A stretch of DNA of 64,000 bases from a virus (IMGVR_UViG_3300021963_004854:107567-171566); one strand, 5' to 3'; counted from the first letter of the stretch, positions 16,728-23,002 are shown. Notes: generated by a model not told the origin, from the letters alone. Numbers and translations are program-made.

Positions 16728-17132
16728 ATGGGCGCAATTCTGGAACATAAGCATCTAATCATTCGTGCAGAACTTAAAAATCCGCCTAAGTGCGCGGAAG
16801 CAATTCAAGACTGGATGAAAATCTTGGTCGATAAAATTGGAATGAAGATACTTATGGGCCCATATGCGATTTACTCGGATATGGTAGGCAATCAAGGGTT
16901 GACAGCGGTTACAATTATTGAAACCAGCCATATTGCTATGCATGTATGGGATGAAGTTGACCCTGCATTGATGCAGCTGGACGTTTACACTTGCTCTACT
17001 CTGAATATTGATGATGTATTTCTGGCACTTAGCGATTTTGCACCTGTTAATGTTCAATTCAAATATATTGATCGGGAACATGACTTGACATTGCTAGATA
17101 AAGGTGTTATAAGTGAGATACTTCCTCTTTAA
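16728..17132 (+). CDS. speD: S-adenosylmethionine decarboxylase proenzyme
   Basis: 134 residues, length of the bacterial/archaeal class Ib enzyme. Makes decarboxylated SAM for spermidine synthesis. ETSHIAMHVWDE contains the Ser that becomes the pyruvoyl group (the residue before it is Thr rather than the usual Glu) and the catalytic His; LDVYTCS holds the proton-donor Cys. Phage polyamine enzymes may help neutralise packaged DNA. The GGAG at 16716 is predicted to be sequestered in the leader structure. ATG 16728 chosen over TTG 16725. Confidence 0.88.
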   Translation: MGAILEHKHLIIRAELKNPPKCAEAIQDWMKILVDKIGMKILMGPYAIYSDMVGNQGLTAVTIIETSHIAMHVWDEVDPALMQLDVYTCSTLNIDDVFLALSDFAPVNVQFKYIDREHDLTLLDKGVISEILPL

Positions 17133-17619
17133 ACACAAGAACGAAATCTGGTTAGTCAAAAATCCTGAACAAGTTCCAAAGCCTAGAGAGTTATTGCTTC
17201 AAAACTCTAATATTGAATATATAAGAGATAAAGCAAATTCTTTAGGAAAAGGCTTGACATTTCGTGATAAAGTTAGTAGAAAGAAGATACCGGCTTTAAC
17301 GACAGAACATAAAGCAAAAATTGCTCTAGCGTTAAGTGGTAGCAACAACCCCAACTGGGGTGGCTTGAAAGAAGAAACCAAAGCCAAAATTCGTCGCAAG
17401 ATGCGAGGAACAAGGCGCAATGAAAACAATCCTATGTATGGCAGACGCCAATCATGGGAAACTCGCAATCTCATAGCGATGAAGGCGAGACATAGAAGAC
17501 GAAAGTGGTGTGTCGACCCAAGCGGTAAAACGCATTTGGTAGACCCACTTACTTTCATACTACCTTCTGGCTGGATGTGGGGAAGATTTTACGACCCATA
17601 TCGACCAGAAGATTTTTAA
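17113..17619 (+). CDS. NUMOD3-motif nuclease-associated protein
   Basis: 168 residues from GTG 17113 (AAAGG upstream), overlapping the speD end. The middle (SGSNNPNWGGLKEETKAKI and RGTRRNENNPMYGRRQS) carries two NUMOD3-type DNA-binding repeats typical of homing endonucleases. No GIY-YIG or HNH catalytic core is visible. The C-terminus WCVDPSGKTHLVDPLTFILP occurs in other phage NUMOD proteins. Probably a DNA-binding remnant of a mobile endonuclease. Confidence 0.7.
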   Translation: MRYFLFKHKNEIWLVKNPEQVPKPRELLLQNSNIEYIRDKANSLGKGLTFRDKVSRKKIPALTTEHKAKIALALSGSNNPNWGGLKEETKAKIRRKMRGTRRNENNPMYGRRQSWETRNLIAMKARHRRRKWCVDPSGKTHLVDPLTFILPSGWMWGRFYDPYRPEDF

Positions 17620-17627
17620 AAAAACTG

Positions 17628-17656
17628 TTGATAAATGTCAAAAACTGTTATATATA
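17628..17656 (+). promoter_or_regulatory. Promoter of the first tRNA unit
   Basis: TTGATA (17628-17633), 17 nt spacer, TATATA (17651-17656). The predicted start falls at the first base of a boxA (17663). Same architecture as the promoter at 22502. Confidence 0.7.
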
Positions 17657-17662
17657 GTATTC

Positions 17663-17674
17663 TGTTCTTTGACA
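17663..17674 (+). promoter_or_regulatory. boxA antitermination element
   Basis: TGTTCTTTGACA differs from the E. coli rRNA boxA TGCTCTTTAACA at two positions and matches the TTTGACATTG style I associate with alphaproteobacterial rRNA leaders. The following ttgttagaagttt is also shared with the copy at 22538. It would recruit NusB/S10 for processive transcription of untranslated RNA. Confidence 0.7.
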
Positions 17675-17692
17675 TTGTTAGAAGTTTTTATT

Positions 17693-17780
17693 GGAAGCGT
17701 GGGTGAGTGGTTGAAACCTACAGTCTTGAAAACTGTCGTACCGCAAGGTACCGTGGGTTCGAATCCCACCGCTTCCTCCA
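17693..17780 (+). tRNA. tRNA-Ser(UGA)
   Basis: Acceptor GGAAGCG/CGCTTCC, anticodon loop CTTGAAA, long class II variable arm (TACCGCAAGGTA), T-loop TTCGAAT, CCA encoded. Confidence 0.95.
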
Positions 17781-17784
17781 GTTT

Positions 17785-17860
17785 GGGGATGTAGTCCAAT
17801 GGCAGAGACAGAGGACTTAAAATCCTTCCAGTGTGGGTTCGAGTCCCACCATCCCTACCA
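17785..17860 (+). tRNA. tRNA-Leu(UAA), short variable loop
   Basis: Acceptor GGGGATG/CATCCCT, anticodon loop CTTAAAA, T-arm GTGGG/CCCAC, CCA encoded. At 76 nt it lacks the long variable arm expected of bacterial tRNA-Leu, so charging by host LeuRS is worth checking. Confidence 0.88.
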
Positions 17861-17861
17861 A

Positions 17862-17937
17862 TGCCCCTTGGTGTAATTGGCAACACGTCGGATTTTGATT
17901 CCGAAAAGTCCAGGTTCGAGCCCTGGAGGGGCATCCA
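17862..17937 (+). tRNA. tRNA-Gln(UUG)
   Basis: Acceptor TGCCCCT/AGGGGCA, anticodon stem TCGGA/TCCGA with loop TTTTGAT, T-loop TTCGAGC, CCA encoded. Confidence 0.93.
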
Positions 17938-17956
17938 TTCTTAGAAAGGTTATATA

Positions 17957-18193
17957 ATGAGTGATGTTGTAGCAGTAGACCAACTTCGTCTGTTTATTGA
18001 ACGTATTGAAAACATCGAAGTGGAAATTGATGCGAAGAAGACTGACCGCAAGGAAGTCTATTCAGAATTGAAGGGTGAAGGCTTTGATGCCAAGGCAGTT
18101 CGTGCTATTGTGCGCCTCCGTAAGAAGGAAGCACATATCCGTCAAGAAGAAGATATGATTCTTGATACATATCGAAATGCAATTGGCGTTTAA
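17957..18193 (+). CDS. GapR-like nucleoid-associated protein (DUF2312)
   Basis: 78 residues. The C-terminal two-thirds (KEVYSELKGEGFDAKAVR, then VRLRKKEAHIRQEED) is very close to Caulobacter GapR, an alphaproteobacterial protein that clamps overtwisted DNA ahead of polymerases and stimulates topoisomerases. The N-terminal helix is a coiled coil for dimerisation. Short for the family (about 89) because the N-terminal tail is missing. A phage copy may help replication or transcription of its own DNA or compete with host GapR. AAAGG upstream of ATG 17957. Confidence 0.88.
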   Translation: MSDVVAVDQLRLFIERIENIEVEIDAKKTDRKEVYSELKGEGFDAKAVRAIVRLRKKEAHIRQEEDMILDTYRNAIGV

Positions 18194-18784
18194 TTAAAAA
18201 GTTCCGGGGTCTATCAACCCAACTTCTTTAAATGCCCATGCTCTTTCGTTGCATTGCCAACAAGAGCCACAACGTTCTCCTGTAGTTTCAGTGCAACTAT
18301 GAGAGAGTTTAGATATATCTTCTAAAATTCCCGCCTGATGTGCTAACTTGACTGTTTCGCTTTTATCTATTTTTGCAAATGGAAAATGCCAGCCAGTATA
18401 GTTCGCATCAGGCGGAATTCTTACTGGCTCTGTTCCAGGTAGTGTTACGGGTGGATTTTGAGTGTCCGCACTTATCAATGTCTTAAATCCAAAACGAAAT
18501 AGTTGTTCGGCTGGATATGAGATATGTCTACTATGATGTAATCCCACCGGAATTGAAACGATTAGATGGTCTATCTCAATTTCATGTAGTTTTTCTGCCC
18601 ATTCGCAAATCGATTTACCAAAATCTACTGCGGCAGAGCCTCTATCTATCGTAATGCAACGTAGAGAGTTTAAGCCGCTTTTCTTTGCTTCAATGCAATA
18701 TAAATGAAGCATGAGGGCGCTATCGAAACCGCCGCTAATAAACAGTCCGAAATTACCCTCGGGAATAGTAATTGAATACGTCAT
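18194..18784 (-). CDS. QueC-like 7-cyano-7-deazaguanine synthase
   Basis: 196 residues from the ATG complementary to 18782-18784 (AAAGG upstream on the minus strand). PP-loop LFISGGFDSALMLHL near the N-terminus and the C-terminal zinc motif SCTETTGERCGSCWQC followed by NERAWAF, as in QueC. It would make preQ0, used in queuosine tRNA and, in some phages, as a guanine replacement in DNA. No queD, queE, folE or dpdA is in the window. The only minus-strand gene in this region, divergent from a methyltransferase. Confidence 0.88.
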   Translation of the reverse strand: MTYSITIPEGNFGLFISGGFDSALMLHLYCIEAKKSGLNSLRCITIDRGSAAVDFGKSICEWAEKLHEIEIDHLIVSIPVGLHHSRHISYPAEQLFRFGFKTLISADTQNPPVTLPGTEPVRIPPDANYTGWHFPFAKIDKSETVKLAHQAGILEDISKLSHSCTETTGERCGSCWQCNERAWAFKEVGLIDPGTF

Positions 18785-18833
18785 AGATGAACCTTTAATA
18801 TAATCACGATTATATTTAGTTTCGAATTTATGC

Positions 18834-18862
18834 TTGACATTTGGTAGTGAATTAGTTATATA
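18834..18862 (+). promoter_or_regulatory. Promoter of a leaderless methyltransferase mRNA
   Basis: TTGACA (18834-18839), 17 nt spacer, TATATA (18857-18862). The predicted start at about 18869 is the third of three consecutive ATGs, leaving no room for a ribosome-binding site. No GANTC in the spacer. Confidence 0.7.
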
Positions 18863-18868
18863 ATGATG

Positions 18869-19906
18869 ATGAAGAAAAAATATCAAATTACTCACATGGG
18901 CAAGACCCTCAACACCGACCACTGGTATGACTTACCAGAAGATAAATGTCTGGAGTTGAAGGCTGCGTATTATCAAAAGCCAGATTTTGATTTGGTTGAG
19001 AAAAATCTGCAGGCCGTGCGCAACGGCGGCACTGTTATCAGTACCATTACTAGCTATTATGTGAAAGACCTAATGGCTAAAGTCAAGTTGCAATCTCCTC
19101 GTTGGTCTATCGAACAAGTGTTTGAGTCCAACGATTTGATACGATACTTTTGGAGCCGAGTGCTTTCAAGCGATAAAGTATACCCAAAGACGGATTCAGA
19201 TATCAAGAACTTTGAGGCTGCCCTGCGACTTAGTGGCGGTGGTGTTGCGATGAAGCCGTCTAACTATCCTATTAAGTCAGTAGACGAGGTGTTATCCAAA
19301 TATAACATCAATGGTAAATACTATGATTTCTCGTGTGGTTGGGGCGTAAGATTGCTCTCGGCAATGAGAAATCGGGTTGAGTATTACGGCACTGACCCGA
19401 ATAATCTGTTGGTAGACCGACTTAGGCAGATGGCCACAGATTACAATACTGTAAATGGTACGAATGCATCGTATGACATTAGATGCCATGGTTCTGAAAC
19501 ATTCGTGCCAGAATGGGAAAACACTATCGGAGTAGCCTTTAGTAGCCCCCCGTATTTCAGTCTTGAAGACTATGGTGTTGGCAATCAGTCATATAAGCCT
19601 GGGACTTCCTATCAAGAGTGGCTAGATAACTATCTGCGACCCACGATAGAGAACATCAAGAAATATTTGATTGAAGACGGCAAGATGCTCGTTAACATCA
19701 AAGATTTCTTAGATTACAAGCTATGCGCTGATACTAGAGCCATTGCAGAAAGTCTAGGGTTTCATTATGTTGAAACACTCACGTTGAAGAACATAACGAG
19801 GCCAAGTGCCAAAGCAGATTTGAATACGGATGAAGGCATTATGGTGTTCTCGAAAAAGCCTGTGCAGCCTAACCCATTCAGCGAAACGCTATTCATTTTT
19901 GAATAA
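18869..19906 (+). CDS. DNA methyltransferase-like protein (SPPY motif)
   Basis: About 345 residues. SAM-binding motif I YDFSCGWGVRLLSA (residues about 150-165) precedes motif IV FSSPPYFSLEDYG (about 225), an order seen in N4-cytosine or N6-adenine methyltransferases; the SPPY variant is typical of N4-cytosine enzymes. The N-terminal 130 residues may be a target-recognition or scaffold domain. Start among ATG 18863/18866/18869; the last coincides with predicted +1. It could modify phage DNA against host restriction or alter host marks. Confidence 0.78.
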   Translation: MKKKYQITHMGKTLNTDHWYDLPEDKCLELKAAYYQKPDFDLVEKNLQAVRNGGTVISTITSYYVKDLMAKVKLQSPRWSIEQVFESNDLIRYFWSRVLSSDKVYPKTDSDIKNFEAALRLSGGGVAMKPSNYPIKSVDEVLSKYNINGKYYDFSCGWGVRLLSAMRNRVEYYGTDPNNLLVDRLRQMATDYNTVNGTNASYDIRCHGSETFVPEWENTIGVAFSSPPYFSLEDYGVGNQSYKPGTSYQEWLDNYLRPTIENIKKYLIEDGKMLVNIKDFLDYKLCADTRAIAESLGFHYVETLTLKNITRPSAKADLNTDEGIMVFSKKPVQPNPFSETLFIFE

Positions 19907-19918
19907 CAAAATTAGTGG

Positions 19919-19947
19919 TTGACATTTACCTGCGAATCAGCTATAAA
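19919..19947 (+). promoter_or_regulatory. GANTC-type promoter
   Basis: TTGACA (19919-19924), 17 nt spacer with CGAATC at 19933-19938, TATAAA (19942-19947). A second site GATTCG (19971-19976) sits 2 nt before ATG 19979. Confidence 0.78.
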
Positions 19948-19978
19948 GAAAGAGTAGTTGATGACGAGGTGATTCGAA

Positions 19979-20365
19979 ATGCTTACTCTTGCCGATATTA
20001 ATGCTGCCACCAATTCTAAAGATGGCAATATCTATTCCGACCTCTACAAGGATGTTTACGGCAGCCGTCCTCGGTATGCCCAGTTCGCATCCATCGAAGA
20101 GTTCGATGCGGATTTCGAACGCCTTGTGGCTCGTCTGGCCGAACAGATTGACGAAGATAAGATTCGTCAGGATGCAAATCTTGAAGCATTCAAGGTGCGC
20201 GTGGCAGAAACCATGCTTCTTTGTAACTGCGACAAGGTTCGCGCCGTAGAAATCATCGCCGATGCTGAAGGCGAACTTGAGAACCTTGAGTTCTACAGTT
20301 ACGAACGCCTTGAGTGGTACTTCGATATTAAATTCGGAGATATCAAGCAGTGGATGGCTGAATAA
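19979..20365 (+). CDS. Hypothetical acidic protein
   Basis: 128 residues, acidic, mostly helical. Contains SDLYKDVYGSRPR, a short motif I have seen in several phage and proteobacterial hypotheticals. No catalytic motif. Driven by its own GANTC promoter. Confidence 0.75.
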   Translation: MLTLADINAATNSKDGNIYSDLYKDVYGSRPRYAQFASIEEFDADFERLVARLAEQIDEDKIRQDANLEAFKVRVAETMLLCNCDKVRAVEIIADAEGELENLEFYSYERLEWYFDIKFGDIKQWMAE

Positions 20366-20371
20366 GTTTTT

Positions 20372-20446
20372 GCGCCTGTAGCTCAAAGGTAGAGCCAGCC
20401 CCTCATAAGGGCCAGGTTGCGGGTTCGAGTCCTGCCGGGCGCACCA
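20372..20446 (+). tRNA. tRNA with CAU anticodon (elongator Met or Ile2)
   Basis: Acceptor GCGCCTG/CGGGCGC, anticodon loop CTCATAA on a GCCC/GGGC stem, T-loop TTCGAGT, CCA encoded. CAU could be elongator Met, or Ile if C34 becomes lysidine. Confidence 0.92.
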
Positions 20447-20456
20447 AATATAATAC

Positions 20457-20484
20457 TTGACATTCTCTGTAAATCTGCTATTAT
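20457..20484 (+). promoter_or_regulatory. GANTC-family promoter (downstream site only)
   Basis: TTGACA (20457-20462), 16 nt spacer ending AAATCTGC (the GAATC position is mutated), TATTAT (20479-20484). GATTCG precedes ATG 20516 after GAGAAAGT. Confidence 0.75.
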
Positions 20485-20515
20485 GAGAATGTAGTAAGTG
20501 AGAAAGTGATTCGTT

Positions 20516-20716
20516 ATGGAAGTTTTTGCATTGTTAGGTGAATGGGATTACGAAGGTTCTGTGCTCCTTGGCGTGTATGCGTCTCAAGATGAAGCACGGA
20601 ATGCCCATGGTGTGTATACTCGTGATGGCGATCGGCTCATCGACCGCTACTATGTTGAGCGTCGGACGCTCGGTGCACCTGTAGATTCCGATGAGTATCG
20701 GTACTACATCGGTTAA
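20516..20716 (+). CDS. Small hypothetical protein
   Basis: 66 residues: MEVFALLGEWDYEGSVLLGV then YASQDEARNAHGVY. Looks like a short alpha/beta domain of the kind common among early phage genes; no family assigned. Own promoter and GATTCG before the ATG; flanked on both sides by tRNA genes. Confidence 0.7.
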   Translation: MEVFALLGEWDYEGSVLLGVYASQDEARNAHGVYTRDGDRLIDRYYVERRTLGAPVDSDEYRYYIG

Positions 20717-20726
20717 AGTTTAACAT

Positions 20727-20802
20727 GGACGATTAGCTCAGTCGGTAGAGCGCGGGACTCTTAATCCTTAGGTCGTAGGTTCGAATCCTACATCGTCTAC
20801 CA
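20727..20802 (+). tRNA. tRNA-Lys(CUU)
   Basis: Acceptor GGACGAT/ATCGTCT, anticodon loop CTCTTAA, T-loop TTCGAAT, CCA encoded. One mismatch at the base of the anticodon stem. Confidence 0.9.
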
Positions 20803-20808
20803 TTTCAC

Positions 20809-20884
20809 GGACACTTAGCTCAGTAGGTAGAGCAACGGGCTTTTAACCTGTAGGTCCTGGGTTCGAACCCCAGAGTGTCCACCA
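20809..20884 (+). tRNA. tRNA-Lys(UUU)
   Basis: Acceptor GGACACT/AGTGTCC, anticodon stem ACGGG/CCTGT with loop CTTTTAA, T-loop TTCGAAC, CCA encoded. Confidence 0.94.
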
Positions 20885-20889
20885 TATTT

Positions 20890-20965
20890 GCGAGTGTAGC
20901 TCAGTTGGTAGAGCAAACGACCGATAATCGTTAGGTCACAGGTTCGAACCCTGTCACTCGCACCA
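20890..20965 (+). tRNA. tRNA-Ile(GAU)
   Basis: Acceptor GCGAGTG/CACTCGC, anticodon loop CCGATAA, T-loop TTCGAAC, CCA encoded. Confidence 0.94.
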
Positions 20966-20966
20966 T

Positions 20967-21038
20967 ACCAGCAGAACAAGTGTTCGACCGACTCTCATAA
21001 GGTTGGTTCGGGTGGAGCGTTACCACCTGCTGGTACCA
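20967..21038 (+). tRNA. Non-canonical tRNA-like RNA with CAU loop
   Basis: A 9-bp outer stem (TACCAGCAG/CTGCTGGTA) ends in ACCA. Inside: a mini-hairpin GAAC-AAGT-GTTC in the D-arm position, an anticodon-like arm ACCGACT/GGTTGGT with loop CTCATAA, and a T-arm-like GGTGG/CCACC with loop AGCGTTA. The 72 nt make a cloverleaf, but neither the D-loop GG nor the T-loop TTC is present, so normal tertiary contacts are impossible. Perfect pairing argues against simple decay. Confidence 0.55.
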
Positions 21039-21039
21039 T

Positions 21040-21117
21040 GTCACGATGGCAGAGTGGTCCAATGCAACGGATTGCAAATCCGTAAAGCCGCCGGTTCGAA
21101 TCCGGCTCGTGACTCCA
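21040..21117 (+). tRNA. tRNA-Cys(GCA)
   Basis: Acceptor GTCACGA/TCGTGAC, anticodon stem ACGGA/TCCGT with loop TTGCAAA, T-loop TTCGAAT, CCA encoded. Confidence 0.94.
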
Positions 21118-21121
21118 CAAT

Positions 21122-21196
21122 GCGGGTGTAGCTCAGTGGTAGAGCATCTCGTTGCCAACGAGACGGTCGGCGGTTCGAATCCGCTCCCCCGCTCCA
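21122..21196 (+). tRNA. tRNA-Gly(GCC)
   Basis: Acceptor GCGGGTG/CCCCCGC with one T-C mismatch, anticodon loop TTGCCAA, T-loop TTCGAAT, CCA encoded. Confidence 0.92.
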
Positions 21197-21199
21197 AAT

Positions 21200-21274
21200 G
21201 GCCCGGTCGTCTAGTGGCTAGGACACCGCCCTTTCAAGGCGGAGAAGCGGGATCGAAACCCGTTCGGGCTACCA
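21200..21274 (+). tRNA. tRNA-Glu(UUC)
   Basis: Acceptor GGCCCGG/TCGGGCT, anticodon stem CCGCC/GGCGG with loop CTTTCAA, T-loop ATCGAAA, CCA encoded. Confidence 0.92.
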
Positions 21275-21290
21275 TTTAGAAAGTGTTGTT

Positions 21291-21467
21291 ATGGTTAAAA
21301 TGATTTTTGCATTTTTGTTTATTTTTGCCCTTGTATTCTTTGGAATTCAAATTGTTCGAGATATGACAAAAAGTGAAAAATTAGGCTTGACAAAGTTGTT
21401 CGCCTATAGTATAGTGTGTTCTGTAGCAGCGATGGCCGTTGCCACAGCAATTGTTTTGATTTTCTAA
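21291..21467 (+). CDS. Small membrane protein, two hydrophobic segments
   Basis: 58 residues. Hydrophobic segments at about 3-20 (MIFAFLFIFALVFFGIQIV) and 42-58. ATG 21291, stop 21465. The coding sequence contains the promoter of the next gene. Function unknown; it could be a partner of the adjacent SPFH lipoprotein, many of which have small membrane companions. Confidence 0.65.
   Translation: MVKMIFAFLFIFALVFFGIQIVRDMTKSEKLGLTKLFAYSIVCSVAAMAVATAIVLIF
21387..21415 (+). promoter_or_regulatory. Sigma70 promoter inside the small membrane gene
   Basis: TTGACA (21387-21392), 17 nt spacer, TATAGT (21410-21415). Positioned to express the SPFH lipoprotein gene at 21482, whose ATG follows AAGGA. Confidence 0.7.
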
Positions 21468-21481
21468 GGAATAAAGTTATT

Positions 21482-22279
21482 ATGAAAAGTGTTACCAAAG
21501 CTGTTCTTCTCGCTGGCCTTATGGCAACGACTGCCGCTTGTACCCGGATTGAAACAGGTGAAGTCGGCGTTCGTCGCTCGTTTGATAAGACCATCGAAAC
21601 TACCGAACTTCTGCCTGGTTCTGTAAACCAGACTATCTTCGGTGATGTTATGACCTTTCCCACAAAGGACGTTCAGGTCGATGTTACTGATTTGACGCCT
21701 CTGGCATCTGATAACTCGACTGTTGCTGACTTCGATATGGCAGTCATCTATTCGATTAATCCTGGTTCGGTTGCCGAACTCTACATCGAAAAGAACCGCG
21801 GTTTCCACGCTGATACCGAAGAAGGTGATACGCTGTTGATGTATAACTACATCCGCCAGCTTGGCCGTAATGCTGCATATAAGGTTGCTCGTCGTTACGA
21901 GTCCTTGAAGATGGCAGATAACCGCGCAGAGATGGAACAGATGATTCGCCAGGAAATCGTTAACAGTCTTGTTGCCGAAAAGCTAGATGGTGCAATTTCT
22001 GTTTCACAGGTTCTTGTTCGCCAGGTAAAGCCCGCTGCAAACATCGTAGCATCTGCTAACGCCCTTGTTCAAGCCCAGAATGCTGAAAAGCAGAAGCAGG
22101 TAGAAGTTCGCACCGCAAAGCTAGAAGCACAGCGAATTGCCGCTTTGAATGCCAACGCTGGTGCTACCAAGTATATGGAAGCAACCGCAATTGTTACGAT
22201 TGCAGAAGCAGTGAAAGACGGTAAGGTTAATACCATCGTCATTCCTTATGACTTCAAGGGTATTGTGAACGTTAAGTAA
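21482..22279 (+). CDS. SPFH/Band 7 (prohibitin-like) lipoprotein
   Basis: 265 residues. The signal peptide ends in the lipobox ATTAAC, so Cys would be lipidated. ETGEVGVRRSFDKTIETTEL and the following beta-rich region are SPFH-like; the C-terminal helix (QAQNAEKQKQVEVRTAKLE) forms the coiled coil typical of the family. SPFH proteins assemble into ring cages that organise membrane microdomains and restrain FtsH-type proteases. In a phage this could modulate lysis timing or host membrane proteolysis. Confidence 0.85.
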   Translation: MKSVTKAVLLAGLMATTAACTRIETGEVGVRRSFDKTIETTELLPGSVNQTIFGDVMTFPTKDVQVDVTDLTPLASDNSTVADFDMAVIYSINPGSVAELYIEKNRGFHADTEEGDTLLMYNYIRQLGRNAAYKVARRYESLKMADNRAEMEQMIRQEIVNSLVAEKLDGAISVSQVLVRQVKPAANIVASANALVQAQNAEKQKQVEVRTAKLEAQRIAALNANAGATKYMEATAIVTIAEAVKDGKVNTIVIPYDFKGIVNVK

Positions 22280-22287
22280 TACTGATT

Positions 22288-22374
22288 GGAAGGTGGGCAG
22301 GACGGTAATGCAACGCACTGCTAATGCGTCTACTAGAAATGGTAGAGTGGGTTCGACTCCCACACCTTCCGCCA
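22288..22374 (+). tRNA. tRNA-Ser(GCU)
   Basis: Acceptor GGAAGGT/ACCTTCC, anticodon stem ACGCA/TGCGT with loop CTGCTAA, long variable arm CTACTAGAAATGGTAG, CCA encoded. Confidence 0.94.
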
Positions 22375-22393
22375 GTTATAAGTAATAGAATAT

Positions 22394-22471
22394 GGTGGAT
22401 GTAGCTCAGTTGGTTAGAGTGTCGGCTTGTGATGCCGAATGTCGCGGGTTCGAGTCCCGTCATTCACCCCA
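22394..22471 (+). tRNA. tRNA-His(GUG)
   Basis: Eight-base-pair acceptor GGTGGATG/CATTCACC including the G-1:C73 pair that identifies tRNA-His, anticodon loop TTGTGAT, CCA encoded. Confidence 0.94.
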
Positions 22472-22501
22472 TTAAAAAAATAAAAAAATTGAAAATAATA
22501 C

Positions 22502-22530
22502 TTGACATTTTCGACAAAGTAGTATATATA
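22502..22530 (+). promoter_or_regulatory. Promoter of the tRNA/ncRNA operon
   Basis: TTGACA (22502-22507), 17 nt spacer, TATATA (22525-22530), preceded by an A-rich stretch (22473-22500) like an UP element. Transcription should start at about 22537, immediately before boxA. Confidence 0.8.
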
Positions 22531-22537
22531 TTAGTTC

Positions 22538-22549
22538 TGTTCTTTGACA
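22538..22549 (+). promoter_or_regulatory. boxA antitermination element
   Basis: TGTTCTTTGACA, identical to 17663-17674, again at the predicted transcript start and again followed by ttgttagaagttt. Fits a long untranslated operon that must resist Rho. Confidence 0.72.
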
Positions 22550-22575
22550 TTGTTAGAAGTTTCTAAGTTTGTGTC

Positions 22576-22595
22576 GGGAGGGTTTCGGCCCTCCC
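22576..22595 (+). other. Stable UUCG-capped hairpin in the operon leader
   Basis: GGGAGGGT (22576-22583), TTCG tetraloop, GCCCTCCC (22588-22595), 8 bp. No U-tract follows, so it is more likely a folding nucleus or antitermination/processing element than a terminator. Confidence 0.6.
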
Positions 22596-22599
22596 ACAT

Positions 22600-22760
22600 A
22601 ACTTATTTAATTACTCCTGCTGAGAGTAGCGCATATGGACGCATATGCTAGGCGGGCTGGGTGGGCCATCTACCAGTCCTGAAATAATCTCAGCAATGGC
22701 TTAGGAGAGGAAGCACCTCACTCCGAAATTCGCTCATGAGCAGGAGTAATTAAATGAGTT
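22600..22760 (+). ncRNA. Structured RNA A with a 22-bp closing stem
   Basis: 22600-22621 pairs with 22739-22760 over 22 bp with a single G-U. Inside lie hairpins GCATATG/CATATGC (22631-22648), GGGCTGG/CCAGTCC (22654-22679) and GGAG+AGG/CCT+CTCC (22704-22724). GCTGAGA (22620-22626) could also pair with TCTCAGC (22688-22694), an alternative to the stem tip. tRNA-Thr begins 2 nt after the stem. No open frame of note. Confidence 0.72.
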
Positions 22761-22762
22761 TT

Positions 22763-22838
<76 letters not shown>

Positions 22839-22840
22839 TT

Positions 22841-22927
22841 CTATAGCTAAACTACTCGCATGCCGTATGGTGCATGGAGTCTGTCGAGAATGTTTAGCGT
22901 AAGCACCAAGACGTGAGGTGCTTATAT
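22841..22927 (+). ncRNA. Structured RNA B between tRNA-Thr and tRNA-Asn
   Basis: GCTAAAC (22846-22852) pairs with GTTTAGC (22892-22898); within it CTCG/CGAG (22855/22885) and CATGC/GCATG (22859/22872) stack. A separate hairpin TAAGCACC/GGTGCTTA (22900-22924) ends 4 nt before tRNA-Asn. Confidence 0.6.
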
Positions 22928-23002
22928 TCCCTAATGGCGCAGCGGTAGCGCAGTTGACTGTTAATCAATTGGTCGGTGGTTCGAATCCATCTTAGGGAGC
23001 CA
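22928..23002 (+). tRNA. tRNA-Asn(GUU)
   Basis: Acceptor TCCCTAA/TTAGGGA, anticodon loop CTGTTAA, T-loop TTCGAAT, CCA encoded. Confidence 0.94.

Noticed and set aside
17085-17113. TTGACA-17-TATAAG at the end of speD
   Set aside because: Its predicted start would lie after the GTG of the NUMOD3 gene, so it cannot express that gene; may be chance.
17638-17934. Minus-strand frame opposite three tRNAs
   Set aside because: Entirely antisense to tRNA genes; typical spurious translation.
21046-21279. Open frame across tRNA-Cys, tRNA-Gly and tRNA-Glu
   Set aside because: It translates tRNA sequence and is the well-known spurious product of tRNA clusters; no ribosome site.
22704-22724. GGAGAGGAAG resembling the conserved region of RNase P RNA
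   Set aside because: The flanking RNase P motifs and the ACAGAAA region are missing; the likeness is short.
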